A stretch of 64,000 bases of DNA from Paracoccus aurantiacus (GTDB lineage Bacteria; Pseudomonadota; Alphaproteobacteria; Rhodobacterales; Rhodobacteraceae), in contig NZ_VOPL01000004.1 in NCBI RefSeq assembly GCF_007993065.1, forward strand, positions 186,001 to 250,000. Direction: 5' to 3'. Below the pieces are notes generated by a model. That model worked only from the letters and a program-made list of their open reading frames with translations, did no database searches and was not told the DNA's origin. A program made the position numbers and the translations under genes. This document shows positions 36,719-45,602 of the stretch, in pieces. How positions within the stretch are numbered: the first letter of the stretch is position 1; each line of letters begins with the position of its first letter.

Positions 36719-38755
36719 ATGACCAACGACGCTTACCGCGAACTGACCGATTGGAGCGGCATCCACGGATTGCCGCGTTTCGACCTGATAAGGGATGAAG
36801 ATTTCGCGCCGGCCATGGACAGGGCCCTTGCCGATGCCGATGCCGCGATCGAGGCAATCGCGGCAAACCCCGAACCTCCTAGCTTCCAAAATACAGTTGC
36901 CGCGCTGGAAACCGCGGAGCAACCGCTGAACAATCTTTGCGCGGTGTTCTATACCCTCACGGGCGTCGACTCGAATGAGCGGCGCGAGGCGCTGAGCCGC
37001 GAATTCGCCCCGATACTTGCCGCGCATGGCAGCAAGGTCAGCATGGACAGGAGGCTTTACGACCGCGTCGCCGCCGTGTTTGAAGGCGCAGACGCGCTGC
37101 CGCCGCAGGATCGCCGCGTGACAGAGCTTGCGCTGCGCAGCTTTCGCCGTGCGGGTGCGGGACTGGACGGCGATGCACGCGCGCGCATGGCCGCGATTCG
37201 CCAGCGTCTTGCGGTGCTTCAGACCCAGTTCGGGCAGAATGTGCTTGCCGATGAGCGTGATTTGGTCATGCAGGTGCCCGATGATCGTCTTTCGGGCCTG
37301 CCTGACTGGCTGCTGACGGCGATGCGCGCCGCAGCGGCAGAGCGCGGCCGGGACGGGCAGATCGTCACGCTCAGCCGCTCTCTCATCGTTCCGTTTCTGC
37401 AATATTCCGATGATCGCGATCTGCGCGAGGCCGCGTGGAGGGCATGGGTCGCGCGCGGTTCGGGCGAAGGCGCGGGCGGCGCTGCGACGGATAATAATGC
37501 GATCGTCGCCGAGATACTCGCCCTGCGCCACGAACGCGCGCAGCTTCTGGGATACGAGGATTTCGCCGCATACAAGCTGGAACCCGAGATGGCCGGGACT
37601 GCCGAGCGGGTCGAGGAACTGCTGACCGAGGTCTGGAACGCGGCAAAGAAAAGGGCCGACAGCGACGGGGCGGAACTGGCCCGGATGCTTCAGCAGGATG
37701 GCGTGAATGCCGAACTGGCCCCCTGGGACTGGCGCTACTATGCCGAGCGCAAGCGCCGTGCCGAACACGATCTGGATGAGGCCGAGGTCAAGCCCTACCT
37801 GACGCTCGATGCCATGCGCGAAGCCGTGTTCGATGTTGCGAACCGCCTGTTCCGGCTGGAATTCGAGCCTTTCGACGCGCCGCTCTGGTCGCCGGATGCC
37901 CGTGCATGGCGGGTAATGCGCGACGGGCAAGAGATGGCGATCTTCATCGCGGATGACTTCGCGCGACCTTCTAAGCGGTCGGGGGCGTGGTGCGGCGCGC
38001 TGCGCTATCAGCACAAGATCGGCGACGGGCAGCGCGCGATCGTGGTCAATGTCTGCAATTTCACCCCGCCTGCGAAGCCCGGCGCGCCTGCCTTTCTGTC
38101 ATGGGACGATGCAGGGACGCTTTTCCATGAATTCGGCCATGCGCTTCATCATATCCTGTCGGACGTCCACTGGCCGTCGATTTCTGGCACATCTGTCGCG
38201 CGCGATTTCGTGGAACTCCCAAGCCAGCTTTATGAGCACTGGCTGGAACAGCCCGAGGTTCTGGACCAGCATGCGCGCCACGCTGAAACTGGTGCCGCGC
38301 TTCCCGCCGATCTGCGCGACCGGATCATCGCTGCCGGGAATGCAGATCAGGGCTTCTCGACGCTGGAATATCTGCAAAGCGCGCTTGTCGATCTGGGCTT
38401 TCATCGCGGCGAACCGCCTGCCGATCCGATGGCGCGTCAGGCAGAAATCCTTGCCGAACTTGATGCGCCGACTGCAATCCCGATGCGCCATGCCACGCCG
38501 CATTTCGGTCATGTGTTTTCCGGTGACGGCTATTCGGCGGGCTACTATTCCTACCTCTGGTCCGAGGTGATGGATGCCGATGCGTTCGAGGCATTCCGCG
38601 AGGCGGGCGATATATTTGACCCCGAAACGGCGCGCCGTCTGGAGGCGTCGATCCTGTCGCGTGGCGATTCGGCACCAGCGGATGACTTGTGGATAGAATT
38701 TCGGGAACAAAAACCGGGGATCAAACCTTTGTTATCAGGCCGTGGGTTGATCTGA
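36719..38755 (+). CDS. M3-family oligopeptidase (Dcp/OpdA type)
   Basis: This is a cytosolic zinc metallopeptidase degrading short peptides. The 678-residue protein has the helical N-terminal channel and the metal motif HEFGHALHHIL with H470. The third ligand is about 25 residues later, in ARDFVELPSQLYEHW. The substrate loop FGHVFSGDGYSAGYYSYLWSE is near residue 600. AAAAGGAG lies before ATG 36719. Dcp and oligopeptidase A are not separable by eye; the length fits both. It follows moeB by 24 bp and may share its transcript. Confidence 0.92.
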   Translation: MTNDAYRELTDWSGIHGLPRFDLIRDEDFAPAMDRALADADAAIEAIAANPEPPSFQNTVAALETAEQPLNNLCAVFYTLTGVDSNERREALSREFAPILAAHGSKVSMDRRLYDRVAAVFEGADALPPQDRRVTELALRSFRRAGAGLDGDARARMAAIRQRLAVLQTQFGQNVLADERDLVMQVPDDRLSGLPDWLLTAMRAAAAERGRDGQIVTLSRSLIVPFLQYSDDRDLREAAWRAWVARGSGEGAGGAATDNNAIVAEILALRHERAQLLGYEDFAAYKLEPEMAGTAERVEELLTEVWNAAKKRADSDGAELARMLQQDGVNAELAPWDWRYYAERKRRAEHDLDEAEVKPYLTLDAMREAVFDVANRLFRLEFEPFDAPLWSPDARAWRVMRDGQEMAIFIADDFARPSKRSGAWCGALRYQHKIGDGQRAIVVNVCNFTPPAKPGAPAFLSWDDAGTLFHEFGHALHHILSDVHWPSISGTSVARDFVELPSQLYEHWLEQPEVLDQHARHAETGAALPADLRDRIIAAGNADQGFSTLEYLQSALVDLGFHRGEPPADPMARQAEILAELDAPTAIPMRHATPHFGHVFSGDGYSAGYYSYLWSEVMDADAFEAFREAGDIFDPETARRLEASILSRGDSAPADDLWIEFREQKPGIKPLLSGRGLI

Positions 38756-38788
38756 CGCCTACGGAACCAACCAATAGAGAGGTCACAG

Positions 38789-39238
38789 ATGAACCGGATT
38801 ACAATGTTTACGGCCATTGGTGCCGTCGCCTTTGCCCTTGCCGGCTGCACCGTCGAGGAAGACCCGATCACGAAAGCCGAAGCCGATGTCCTCGCGGATG
38901 AGACAATGGCACCCGCGGCACCGGAAGCCGCGTCTGGCGCCGTTGCCCCGGCCAATAGCCTGAATGGCAGCTATAACCTGCGTTCGAGCGAGTGCGGTCA
39001 GGCGGCCAGCGAGGGCGCCCTGACTGTCGAAGGCACCAGGTTCAGCTTCTACGAGGCGCAGTGCAATGCTGTCAGCACGACCATCAAGGGTGACGCTGCC
39101 GAGACGCAGCTTTCCTGCGGTGGCGAAGGTCAGGCCTTCACCCGCCTTGTGCTTCTGCGCCTGTCGCCGGGCACGATGCAGATGGAAGAAAACGGCGTGA
39201 ACCTGCGCTACTACCGCTGCCCGACCCCCGGCGCATAA
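38789..39238 (+). CDS. Hypothetical lipoprotein
   Basis: This 149-residue secreted lipoprotein has the lipobox ALAGC (Cys at residue 20), so it would be anchored to a membrane from the periplasmic side. A Pro/Ala-rich linker of about 35 residues follows. The C-terminal domain (about 55-149) holds four cysteines (in SSECGQ, EAQCNA, LSCGGEGQ and YYRCPTPG) that could form two disulfides. I do not recognise the family. GAGAGG is just upstream. It lies after the M3 peptidase and is closed by its own terminator. Confidence 0.7.
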   Translation: MNRITMFTAIGAVAFALAGCTVEEDPITKAEADVLADETMAPAAPEAASGAVAPANSLNGSYNLRSSECGQAASEGALTVEGTRFSFYEAQCNAVSTTIKGDAAETQLSCGGEGQAFTRLVLLRLSPGTMQMEENGVNLRYYRCPTPGA

Positions 39239-39264
39239 GAGCCAGCGAAGTCATCACCACGCGG

Positions 39265-39292
39265 AAGGCGGCACCCTGCGTGCCGCCTTTTT
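39265..39292 (+). terminator. Rho-independent terminator of the lipoprotein gene
   Basis: A 10-bp perfect stem AAGGCGGCAC/GTGCCGCCTT with a 5-nt loop is followed by TTT. It lies between the convergent lipoprotein and selD genes and could act on both. Confidence 0.85.
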
Positions 39293-39315
39293 CGTTTCCC
39301 AACCACGTCGCGCTG

Positions 39316-40341
39316 TCAGCGTATCTCGATCCCTTCGCCTTCGGTGACTTCGCCGATAATCGCCGCTTTGGGATGGCGCTCACGTATCTGTGCCAGAACC
39401 TGATCCGCCGCTTCGGCTGCGACCGCAACCAGCAGACCGCCGGAGGTCTGCGGATCGGTCAGGATCATCCGCTCTGCGTCGGTGATGTCGTCAGGCAGCG
39501 TGACACGGCCGCCGACCGCGTCCCAGTTGCGCTGGCTGGCGCCTGTGCCGTGACCCGATGCCGCAAGCTCTGCCGCGCGGGCGAGCAGAGGGATAGCGTT
39601 GCGGTTGATATGCAGCGCGCAACCCGCGCCTCTCGCCATTTCCATCCCGTGCCCGAGGATGCCGAAGCCTGTTACATCGGTCAGGGCATGCACTTCGGGC
39701 AGCGCCGACAAATCCTGTCCGATCCGGTTCAGCGTGGTGCAGCTCGTAACCATCTCGGCGATGTCATCCGCCGTCGCCGTGCCTTTCTTGATCGCGTTCG
39801 AATAGATACCGACACCGACAGGCTTGGTCAGGATCAGCTTGTCTGTCGCCTGCGCGCCGCCATTGCGGCGAACGTCCCCTGGCGCACACAGCCCGATCAC
39901 CGCCAGCCCATAGATCGGCTCTGGCGAATCGATCGAGTGTCCGCCGGCAATGGGGATGCCTGCCTCGGCGCAGATATCGGCACCGCCTGACAGAATGTCG
40001 CGAATAACATCGGGTGGCATCTTGTTGATCGGCATTCCAAGGATCGCAAGCGCCATGACCGGCCGGCCACCCATCGCGTAAATGTCGGAGATCGCATTCG
40101 TGGCGGCAATGCGCCCGAAATCGCGCGGGTCATCCACCATCGGCATGAAAAAATCGGTCGTGGCGATCAGACAGGTATTCTCGTCGATCTGCCAGACGGC
40201 GGCATCGTCTGATTCGGCATTGCCGACCAGAAGTTGCGGAAACATCTGCCCCATCGGCTGGTCGGCGAGCAGTTCGCTAAGGACAGCCGGGCCGAGTTTG
40301 CATCCGCAGCCGCCGCCATGTGCCAGTTCGGTCAATCTCAT
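39316..40341 (-). CDS. selD: Selenide, water dikinase
   Basis: SelD makes selenophosphate from selenide and ATP for selenocysteine and selenouridine synthesis. The 341 residues start [18 protein letters not shown], where C12/C14 and K15 form the catalytic loop; the position that is selenocysteine in some species is Cys here. Other motifs are [48 protein letters not shown] and [17 protein letters not shown] 40341 has GGAG 6 nt upstream; the frame continues to 40431 without a good RBS. No selA, selB or selU is present in the window. The gene is divergent from the PPDK-like gene. Confidence 0.95.
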   Translation of the reverse strand: MRLTELAHGGGCGCKLGPAVLSELLADQPMGQMFPQLLVGNAESDDAAVWQIDENTCLIATTDFFMPMVDDPRDFGRIAATNAISDIYAMGGRPVMALAILGMPINKMPPDVIRDILSGGADICAEAGIPIAGGHSIDSPEPIYGLAVIGLCAPGDVRRNGGAQATDKLILTKPVGVGIYSNAIKKGTATADDIAEMVTSCTTLNRIGQDLSALPEVHALTDVTGFGILGHGMEMARGAGCALHINRNAIPLLARAAELAASGHGTGASQRNWDAVGGRVTLPDDITDAERMILTDPQTSGGLLVAVAAEAADQVLAQIRERHPKAAIIGEVTEGEGIEIR

Positions 40342-40449
40342 TGCAGTCTCCATCATTCGATATGGCGCAACGTTTTCGCTTGCTGCGGGCCGATAATCGA
40401 CATCTCGCACTTGCAGCAAATCCGGCGCCATGCCTTAATCCGCCACATT

Positions 40450-42993
40450 ATGACGCGCATGATAGATCCGAAAGACATCGTTGATATTACGCCCTCTGCC
40501 GGGATCTCGACCGCCATTCATGGCTGGCGGGCGAAATGTCTGCAACGTCTTATCAGGATGGATCTGCCGGTGCCGCGTTCGCACGCGATCTCGGCCGCGG
40601 CAGTCCGGTCGATGGCGCAGGGCGCGATGTTGCCGCAGGGAACGCTTGATGCGCTGTTTTCGAACGGTAATGGGCTTGTCAGTATTCGTCCCTCGGCGGT
40701 GATGCCCGAATGGGGCGGGCCGGGCACGGTCCTCAACGTTGGTATCAACGACGAGCGGCACCGACAGCTTGCAAAGACACGCGGGCAGGATGCGGCAGAC
40801 GCGATCTATCTTGGCTTCGTTCAGTCATATGCGGTGAATGTCGCACGGCTCGACCCCGACATGTTCGCCGATGGCAGCGAGGGGACGCTTGCGCGTGCGC
40901 TCGAAACCTATCGCAACGAGATGGACGAGGATTTCCCGCAGGACCCGGTGCGGCAGCTGACCGAGGTTCTGCGGTCCATGGCCCGCTCCTGGGACGCGCC
41001 GACCGCGCGGCTGCTGCGTCAGGCGAAGGGTGCGCCCGAAGATGCGCCGCTGGGGCTTGTCGTCCAGCAGATGGCGCTGGCGATCGGTCCGGGGATCACG
41101 GGTTCGGGCACGGTGCAGATGATCGACAGTGTCACCGGCGCGCCGATCCTGATGGGGCGCTTCAAGGGACAGATGCAGGGTCGTTCGCGCGGGCAGGGGG
41201 CGGAAACGCTGTATCTGACACGCGACGAGCGTGGGCCATCGCTGGAAGACCTCGCGCCCGACGCCTTCGCGGATCTGGTTCGTTTTTGCGAGGCCGCGCG
41301 GGTCAGGCTGCGTGACGAGATGCAGATCGAATTCGTGATGTCGGATGGCGAGCTTTCGATCCTGGATGCGGTCAGGACTCAGCGCTCGTCACGTGCCGCC
41401 GTGAATATCGCAGTTTCGCTAGCCCGCGACGGCATCATCCCACCCGAGGACGCCGTGATGCGGGTCGAGCCGCGCGCCCTGTCTGAACTGATGCATTACC
41501 AGATCGACCCGCGCGCGCCCCGCGACATCATCGCGCGCGGCATTGATGCAAGCCCGGGCGCGGCAACGGGCAAAATCGTCTTTACGGCCACCGCGGCGCA
41601 AGCCTCGGCCGCACGGGGCGAGCCGTGTATTCTGGTGCGTCGCGAAACCGTGCCAGAGGATATTCGCGGCATGCATGCGGCAGTCGGTGTTCTGACGGAA
41701 CGCGGCGGCATGACCAGCCATGCCGCCGTGATCGCGCGCGGCCTCGGCTTGCCCTGTATTGTCGGCGCGCACGGCATCAGCATTGATCCACGCGCCCGAG
41801 AGTTGCGCAGCGGCGGCCGCAGCTTTCGCGAGGGCGAGGAGATCACGATAGACGGCACATCGGGCGAAGTGCTGGCGGGATCTGCACAATTGCTGGAGCC
41901 GGCACTGGATGACAGCTTTAACCAGTTGCTCGACTGGGCCGACGAATCTCGCGATATGGGTGTGCGCGCGAATGCCGACACGCCCGAGGATGCGCGCACT
42001 GCCCGCATGTTCAAGGCGCAGGGGATCGGACTGTGCCGGACCGAGCACATGTTCTTTGACGAGATGCGCCTGCCGATCATGCGAGAGATGATCTTCGCCA
42101 ACAGTCCCGAAGATCGCCGCGTCGCGCTGGAGCGTTTGCTGCCGATTCAGCGGCAGGACTTTACCGAGCTTTTTGACATCATGGCCGGTATGCCGGTCAC
42201 GATCCGGCTGTTCGATCCGCCTTTGCACGAATTCCTGCCGCAGGACCGCGAAGGAATGCGCGAACTTGCCGAATCGCTGGACCTGCCTTTGTCCGATGTG
42301 ACCCGCCGGATCGAGGCCCTGTCAGAATTCAATCCGATGCTCGGCATGCGGGGCGTTCGGCTTGGCATTACCGTGCCTGAAATTTACGACATGCAGGCAC
42401 GCGCTATTTTCGAGGCCGCGATTGCGACCGCAAATGCGGGAGAGGGGGTCGTGCCAGAGATCATGATCCCGCTGGTCAGTGCCCGGCGTGAGGTCGAAAT
42501 CGTCAAGACCCGCGTCGACGCGGTTGCCGCCGCGCTGCGCAACGAAACCGGGCGCGACTTCACCTATCGTCTCGGCGTCATGGTCGAGACACCGCGCGCT
42601 GCGCTTCGCGCTGGTGACATCGCGCGTCATTCCGCCTTCCTGTCCTTCGGCACCAACGACCTGACACAGATGACCTATGGCCTGTCGCGCGACGATGCGG
42701 GCCGGTTCATGAACAGCTATGTCCAGCAAGGCGTTTATGCCGAAGACCCGTTTCATATCCTTGACGAGGACGGCGTCGGAGAGCTGTTGCTGATCGGCAC
42801 GCAGCGCGCCCGCGAGGCGCAGCCTGAAATCACCATCGCGGTCTGCGGCGAACATGGCGGGAACCCGCAATCCATCGCCTTTTGCCAGCGCGCAGGTCTG
42901 GACTATATCTCCTGCTCTCCGTTTCGGGTTCCGGTTGCTCGGCTTGCTGCAGCGCAGGAATCGATTCGAAGCCGGCGCGAGAAAAACCCCTGA
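40450..42993 (+). CDS. PPDK-like PEP-utilising protein with degenerate ATP-grasp domain
   Basis: This 847-residue homologue of pyruvate phosphate dikinase is intact in two of three domains. The phospho-histidine domain has GGMTSHAAVIARGLGLPC. The PEP/pyruvate barrel has GLCRTEHMFFDE, RLFDPPLHEFLP, NPMLGMRGVR, SFGTNDLTQMTYGLSRDDAG and the catalytic Cys in VCGEHGGNPQSIAFC. The N-terminal ATP-grasp region has lost its signatures. No GGKG loop is seen (GWRAKCL instead). SVRSGA has become SIRPSAVMPEWGG, FTRNPSTGE is absent, and LQTR has become LDAVRT. It probably cannot use ATP as PPDK does. A regulatory or phosphotransfer role is possible. ATG 40450 is used, with a weak RBS; ATG 40459 is an alternative. 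Confidence 0.85.
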   Translation: MTRMIDPKDIVDITPSAGISTAIHGWRAKCLQRLIRMDLPVPRSHAISAAAVRSMAQGAMLPQGTLDALFSNGNGLVSIRPSAVMPEWGGPGTVLNVGINDERHRQLAKTRGQDAADAIYLGFVQSYAVNVARLDPDMFADGSEGTLARALETYRNEMDEDFPQDPVRQLTEVLRSMARSWDAPTARLLRQAKGAPEDAPLGLVVQQMALAIGPGITGSGTVQMIDSVTGAPILMGRFKGQMQGRSRGQGAETLYLTRDERGPSLEDLAPDAFADLVRFCEAARVRLRDEMQIEFVMSDGELSILDAVRTQRSSRAAVNIAVSLARDGIIPPEDAVMRVEPRALSELMHYQIDPRAPRDIIARGIDASPGAATGKIVFTATAAQASAARGEPCILVRRETVPEDIRGMHAAVGVLTERGGMTSHAAVIARGLGLPCIVGAHGISIDPRARELRSGGRSFREGEEITIDGTSGEVLAGSAQLLEPALDDSFNQLLDWADESRDMGVRANADTPEDARTARMFKAQGIGLCRTEHMFFDEMRLPIMREMIFANSPEDRRVALERLLPIQRQDFTELFDIMAGMPVTIRLFDPPLHEFLPQDREGMRELAESLDLPLSDVTRRIEALSEFNPMLGMRGVRLGITVPEIYDMQARAIFEAAIATANAGEGVVPEIMIPLVSARREVEIVKTRVDAVAAALRNETGRDFTYRLGVMVETPRAALRAGDIARHSAFLSFGTNDLTQMTYGLSRDDAGRFMNSYVQQGVYAEDPFHILDEDGVGELLLIGTQRAREAQPEITIAVCGEHGGNPQSIAFCQRAGLDYISCSPFRVPVARLAAAQESIRSRREKNP

Positions 42994-43041
42994 TTCGGGG
43001 GGCTTGCTGCGCTGCAAAGCCAGATGCTGCAAGCGCGAATT

Positions 43042-43088
43042 GGCGAGTTCCCGCCAAATCGCGCGAACAGCTTCGGCGGGAACTCGCC
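43042..43088. repeat. Perfect 14-bp inverted repeat in the intergenic region
   Basis: GGCGAGTTCCCGCC (43042-43055) and GGCGGGAACTCGCC (43075-43088) are exact reverse complements separated by 19 nt. No T tract follows on either strand, so it is not a standard terminator. It sits 49 bp after the PPDK-like gene and 140 bp before the cell-wall hydrolase gene. The remaining gap (42994-43228) shows no other clear signal. Confidence 0.85.
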
Positions 43089-43228
43089 GGAAAAATGGTT
43101 AATTCGATGAAAAGCGGAACCTCACAGTCTCGCGCGTGGCGACGGCTGAAAGGCTTTGTGTAGTTTCCCTCTCGACCCACGTCGGCCTCTGCTCGGTCCG
43201 GCGATCCATGAGACAGGAATACTGCTTT

Positions 43229-43732
43229 ATGCTTACGCTGACCCGTAAACTGGCCGCCCTCGTTGTGGCCGCATCGCTCGCACTGCCACTTACGGCGAGC
43301 GCCGACCCGGTTAAAGGCCCCGAGACCGTCACCAAGGTTCGCTATGGCGGCGCGGACTCGCTCGCTTGCCTGACCGAGGCGCTTTACTTCGAGGCACGCG
43401 GCGAAGGGCGCAGCGGTCAGCGCGCCGTGGCAGAAGTCATCCTGAACCGCGTCGACAGCCGCGCGTTCCCGAATTCGGTCTGCGGCGTCGTCCACCAGCG
43501 CGGTCAGTTCACCTATAACAAGGGTCGGCGCATGTCGAATGCCGCCGCCGCCTCGCGCGCCCGTCAGATCGCCGCGGACGCGCTTGCAGGGGCACCTCGC
43601 GAACTGACCAATGGTGCGACTTACTTCCATACGACGCAAGTTCGTCCGTCTTGGTCGAAGCGCTTCACCCGGACGACGAAGATCGGCAGCCACATCTTCT
43701 ATCGTCAGGGTCGTCGCGTCGCCGCGAATTGA
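43229..43732 (+). CDS. Secreted cell wall hydrolase, SleB/CwlJ family
   Basis: This periplasmic peptidoglycan hydrolase belongs to the Hydrolase_2 (SleB) family. The 167 residues have a signal peptide cut near LTASADP (about residue 26). The SleB core follows: CLTEALYFEARGEGRSGQRA with the catalytic glutamate, VAEVILNRVDSRAFPNSVCG, and the distal NGATYFHTTQVRPSWSKRF. The chosen start is ATG 43229; ATG 43208 would add seven residues before the signal peptide. Spore-former relatives act in germination, but here it must serve ordinary wall turnover. The gene is closed by a terminator that abuts folB. Confidence 0.87.
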   Translation: MLTLTRKLAALVVAASLALPLTASADPVKGPETVTKVRYGGADSLACLTEALYFEARGEGRSGQRAVAEVILNRVDSRAFPNSVCGVVHQRGQFTYNKGRRMSNAAAASRARQIAADALAGAPRELTNGATYFHTTQVRPSWSKRFTRTTKIGSHIFYRQGRRVAAN

Positions 43733-43794
43733 CGCGTTCGCGGGTCGCGCCTTCGTTTCAGACGGCGTGATCTGCAATCTCTTCCTGCTGGACT

Positions 43795-43823
43795 GGCCTC
43801 GCCCCTTGCGGCGGGGCCTTTTT
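43795..43823 (+). terminator. Rho-independent terminator of the cell wall hydrolase gene
   Basis: GGCCTCGCC pairs with GGCGGGGCC (one T-G wobble) around a 6-nt loop, followed by TTTTT. It ends 16 bp before the folB ATG, so folB transcription must start inside or after this region, or rely on read-through. Confidence 0.78.
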
Positions 43824-43839
43824 CTTGGGATTTGGTGGC

Positions 43840-44622
43840 ATGGACGAACCAGACCGAATTCATCTGCGCGATTATCTCGTCGATGCCGAGATTGGCGCGT
43901 TCCAGTCCGAGCGCGGTCAGCGACAGCGCCTGCGGTTCAATCTGAATGTCGATCTGGCAGCGCCGGTCGTCGGGGCGGGCGACGACGTGGACCGCATTCT
44001 ATCCTACGACGTGCTGACAGAGGCCGTGGCTGCCGGACTTGCCGATCAGCGCTTCAACCTGCTGGAAACGCTTGCGGAAAGGATCGCTGCCGAGGTGCTT
44101 TCGCATCCGCGCGCGGCCCGCATCAGCGTCACGGTCGAAAAACTTGACCGCGTGCCGGGCGCACTGGGTGTGACGCTTGTGCGCCGGCGCGGTCGCGTTG
44201 ACGCCGGGGGCGCAGTCCTGTCGCCGGTGGTTCTGTTTCACGGGGCAGAGATTGCACGCCCGGAAGGCGCGGTCATTCTGGTCCCTGATGCGCCCGGACT
44301 GCCAGTGCCTGCTGGTGGGAACGAACGGCGCATGGCGCTTTTGGCACTGGATCAGGCGGCGTGGGCGCTTGGCGGGCGTCTTGGCCTTGATATCGCGGAC
44401 AGCCGCACGGAACTCGACTGGGCGGTGAAAGAGGCGCGCCCCATCGTCTGGGCCCCTGCGAGGATGTGCGCGGATGTCGCGGGGCTTGAAGCCACGCCGA
44501 TCGCGCTTGCCGTCTGGCTGGCCGAACGGATTGGCGCGCAGCGGCTCGACCTCGCGCTTCCGCGCGGTGCCGAAATGCCCGCGACCGACAGCGGTATCCC
44601 TCTTCATCGGATCACCGGATGA
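43840..44622 (+). CDS. folB: Dihydroneopterin aldolase FolB with long C-terminal extension
   Basis: FolB splits dihydroneopterin to hydroxymethyl-dihydropterin in folate synthesis. Residues 1-120 match the family: RIHLRDYLVDAEIGAFQSER, LSYDVLTEAVAAGLADQRFN, LLETLAERIAAEVL and VTVEKLDRVPGALGVTL with the catalytic lysine. Usual FolB is about 120 residues; this one has 260. The extra 140 (starting near VLSPVVLFHG and holding ERRMALLALDQAAWALGGRL and [13 protein letters not shown]) match nothing I recognise. ATG 43840 is preceded by a GGTGG stretch; a TTG at 43825 is less likely. It overlaps folP by 4 nt. Confidence 0.85.
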   Translation: MDEPDRIHLRDYLVDAEIGAFQSERGQRQRLRFNLNVDLAAPVVGAGDDVDRILSYDVLTEAVAAGLADQRFNLLETLAERIAAEVLSHPRAARISVTVEKLDRVPGALGVTLVRRRGRVDAGGAVLSPVVLFHGAEIARPEGAVILVPDAPGLPVPAGGNERRMALLALDQAAWALGGRLGLDIADSRTELDWAVKEARPIVWAPARMCADVAGLEATPIALAVWLAERIGAQRLDLALPRGAEMPATDSGIPLHRITG

Positions 44623-45602
44623 GCGGCCCCTATTGGCGCGCGATCCCCGAGGAGGGCGGCGAAATGCCGCTGGCAGGGGGCTGGCTGCAATTCTCGCGGC
44701 TGGAACGGCTGGAACGTGGTCGGGCACCCAAGATTGTTCCTGCGGAAGATGCGCCCGACCCTATCATCGCAGCCCTGACCGGTCCGCGCGCGGCGATAGC
44801 AGGCATCGACATGGCGCGACCGTCGCTTATGGGCATCGTGAATGTCACGCCCGACAGCTTCTCGGACGGAGGGCTTTACGAGGGCGTCGCGCAGGCCGAA
44901 CGGCTGCACTTGGACGGCGCGCATATCCTCGATATCGGCGGCGAATCCACCCGGCCCGGCGCTGCGGAGGTTTCGGAATCCGAGGAAGTCGCGCGCGTGG
45001 TGCCGGTGATCGAAGCGCTTGCGGGCAAAGCCATCATGTCCGTCGATACACGCAAGTCGGCCGTCGCGCGTGCCGCGATCAAGGCTGGCGCGGGGCTGGT
45101 CAACGATGTTTCGGGGTTCGATTTCGACGCGGAACTCGCCGGCGTTGTAGCAGAAAGCGGGCTTCCTGTATGCCTGATGCACGCGCAGGGCGTTCCTGAG
45201 ACGATGCAGGACAATCCCGAATATGACGATGTGCTGCTGGATGTTTACGACGCGCTGGAATTTCGCATCGCACGGGCAGAAGCGGCAGGGATAAGGCGCG
45301 ACGCGATCCTGATTGATCCGGGCATCGGCTTTGGCAAGACGACCGCGCATAATCTCGCGATTTTGCGCAGGATCAGCTTGTTCCATACGCTCGGTTGTCC
45401 GATCCTGCTGGGGCTGTCGCGAAAGCGGTTCATCGGCGAGATTGCGGGTGTGAAAGATCCGTTGGAACGCGGACCCGGCACGTTGGCGCTGACGCTGGCG
45501 GCAGTCGGGCAGGGGGTGCAGATGCACCGGGTACATGATGTGGCAACCGCCGCGCAGGGATTGGCGTTGTGGGGGCGAGTGACCGAAGGGACAAATACAT
45601 GA
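44619..45602 (+). CDS. folP: Dihydropteroate synthase
   Basis: FolP joins hydroxymethyl-dihydropterin diphosphate to p-aminobenzoate; it is the sulfonamide target. The 327 residues show an N-terminal extension of about 65 residues, then the TIM-barrel signatures [70 protein letters not shown], and the closing [15 protein letters not shown]. It overlaps folB upstream and glmM downstream (ATGA), giving a coupled folB-folP-glmM operon; folP-glmM is a common bacterial pairing. Confidence 0.97.
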   Translation: MSGPYWRAIPEEGGEMPLAGGWLQFSRLERLERGRAPKIVPAEDAPDPIIAALTGPRAAIAGIDMARPSLMGIVNVTPDSFSDGGLYEGVAQAERLHLDGAHILDIGGESTRPGAAEVSESEEVARVVPVIEALAGKAIMSVDTRKSAVARAAIKAGAGLVNDVSGFDFDAELAGVVAESGLPVCLMHAQGVPETMQDNPEYDDVLLDVYDALEFRIARAEAAGIRRDAILIDPGIGFGKTTAHNLAILRRISLFHTLGCPILLGLSRKRFIGEIAGVKDPLERGPGTLALTLAAVGQGVQMHRVHDVATAAQGLALWGRVTEGTNT

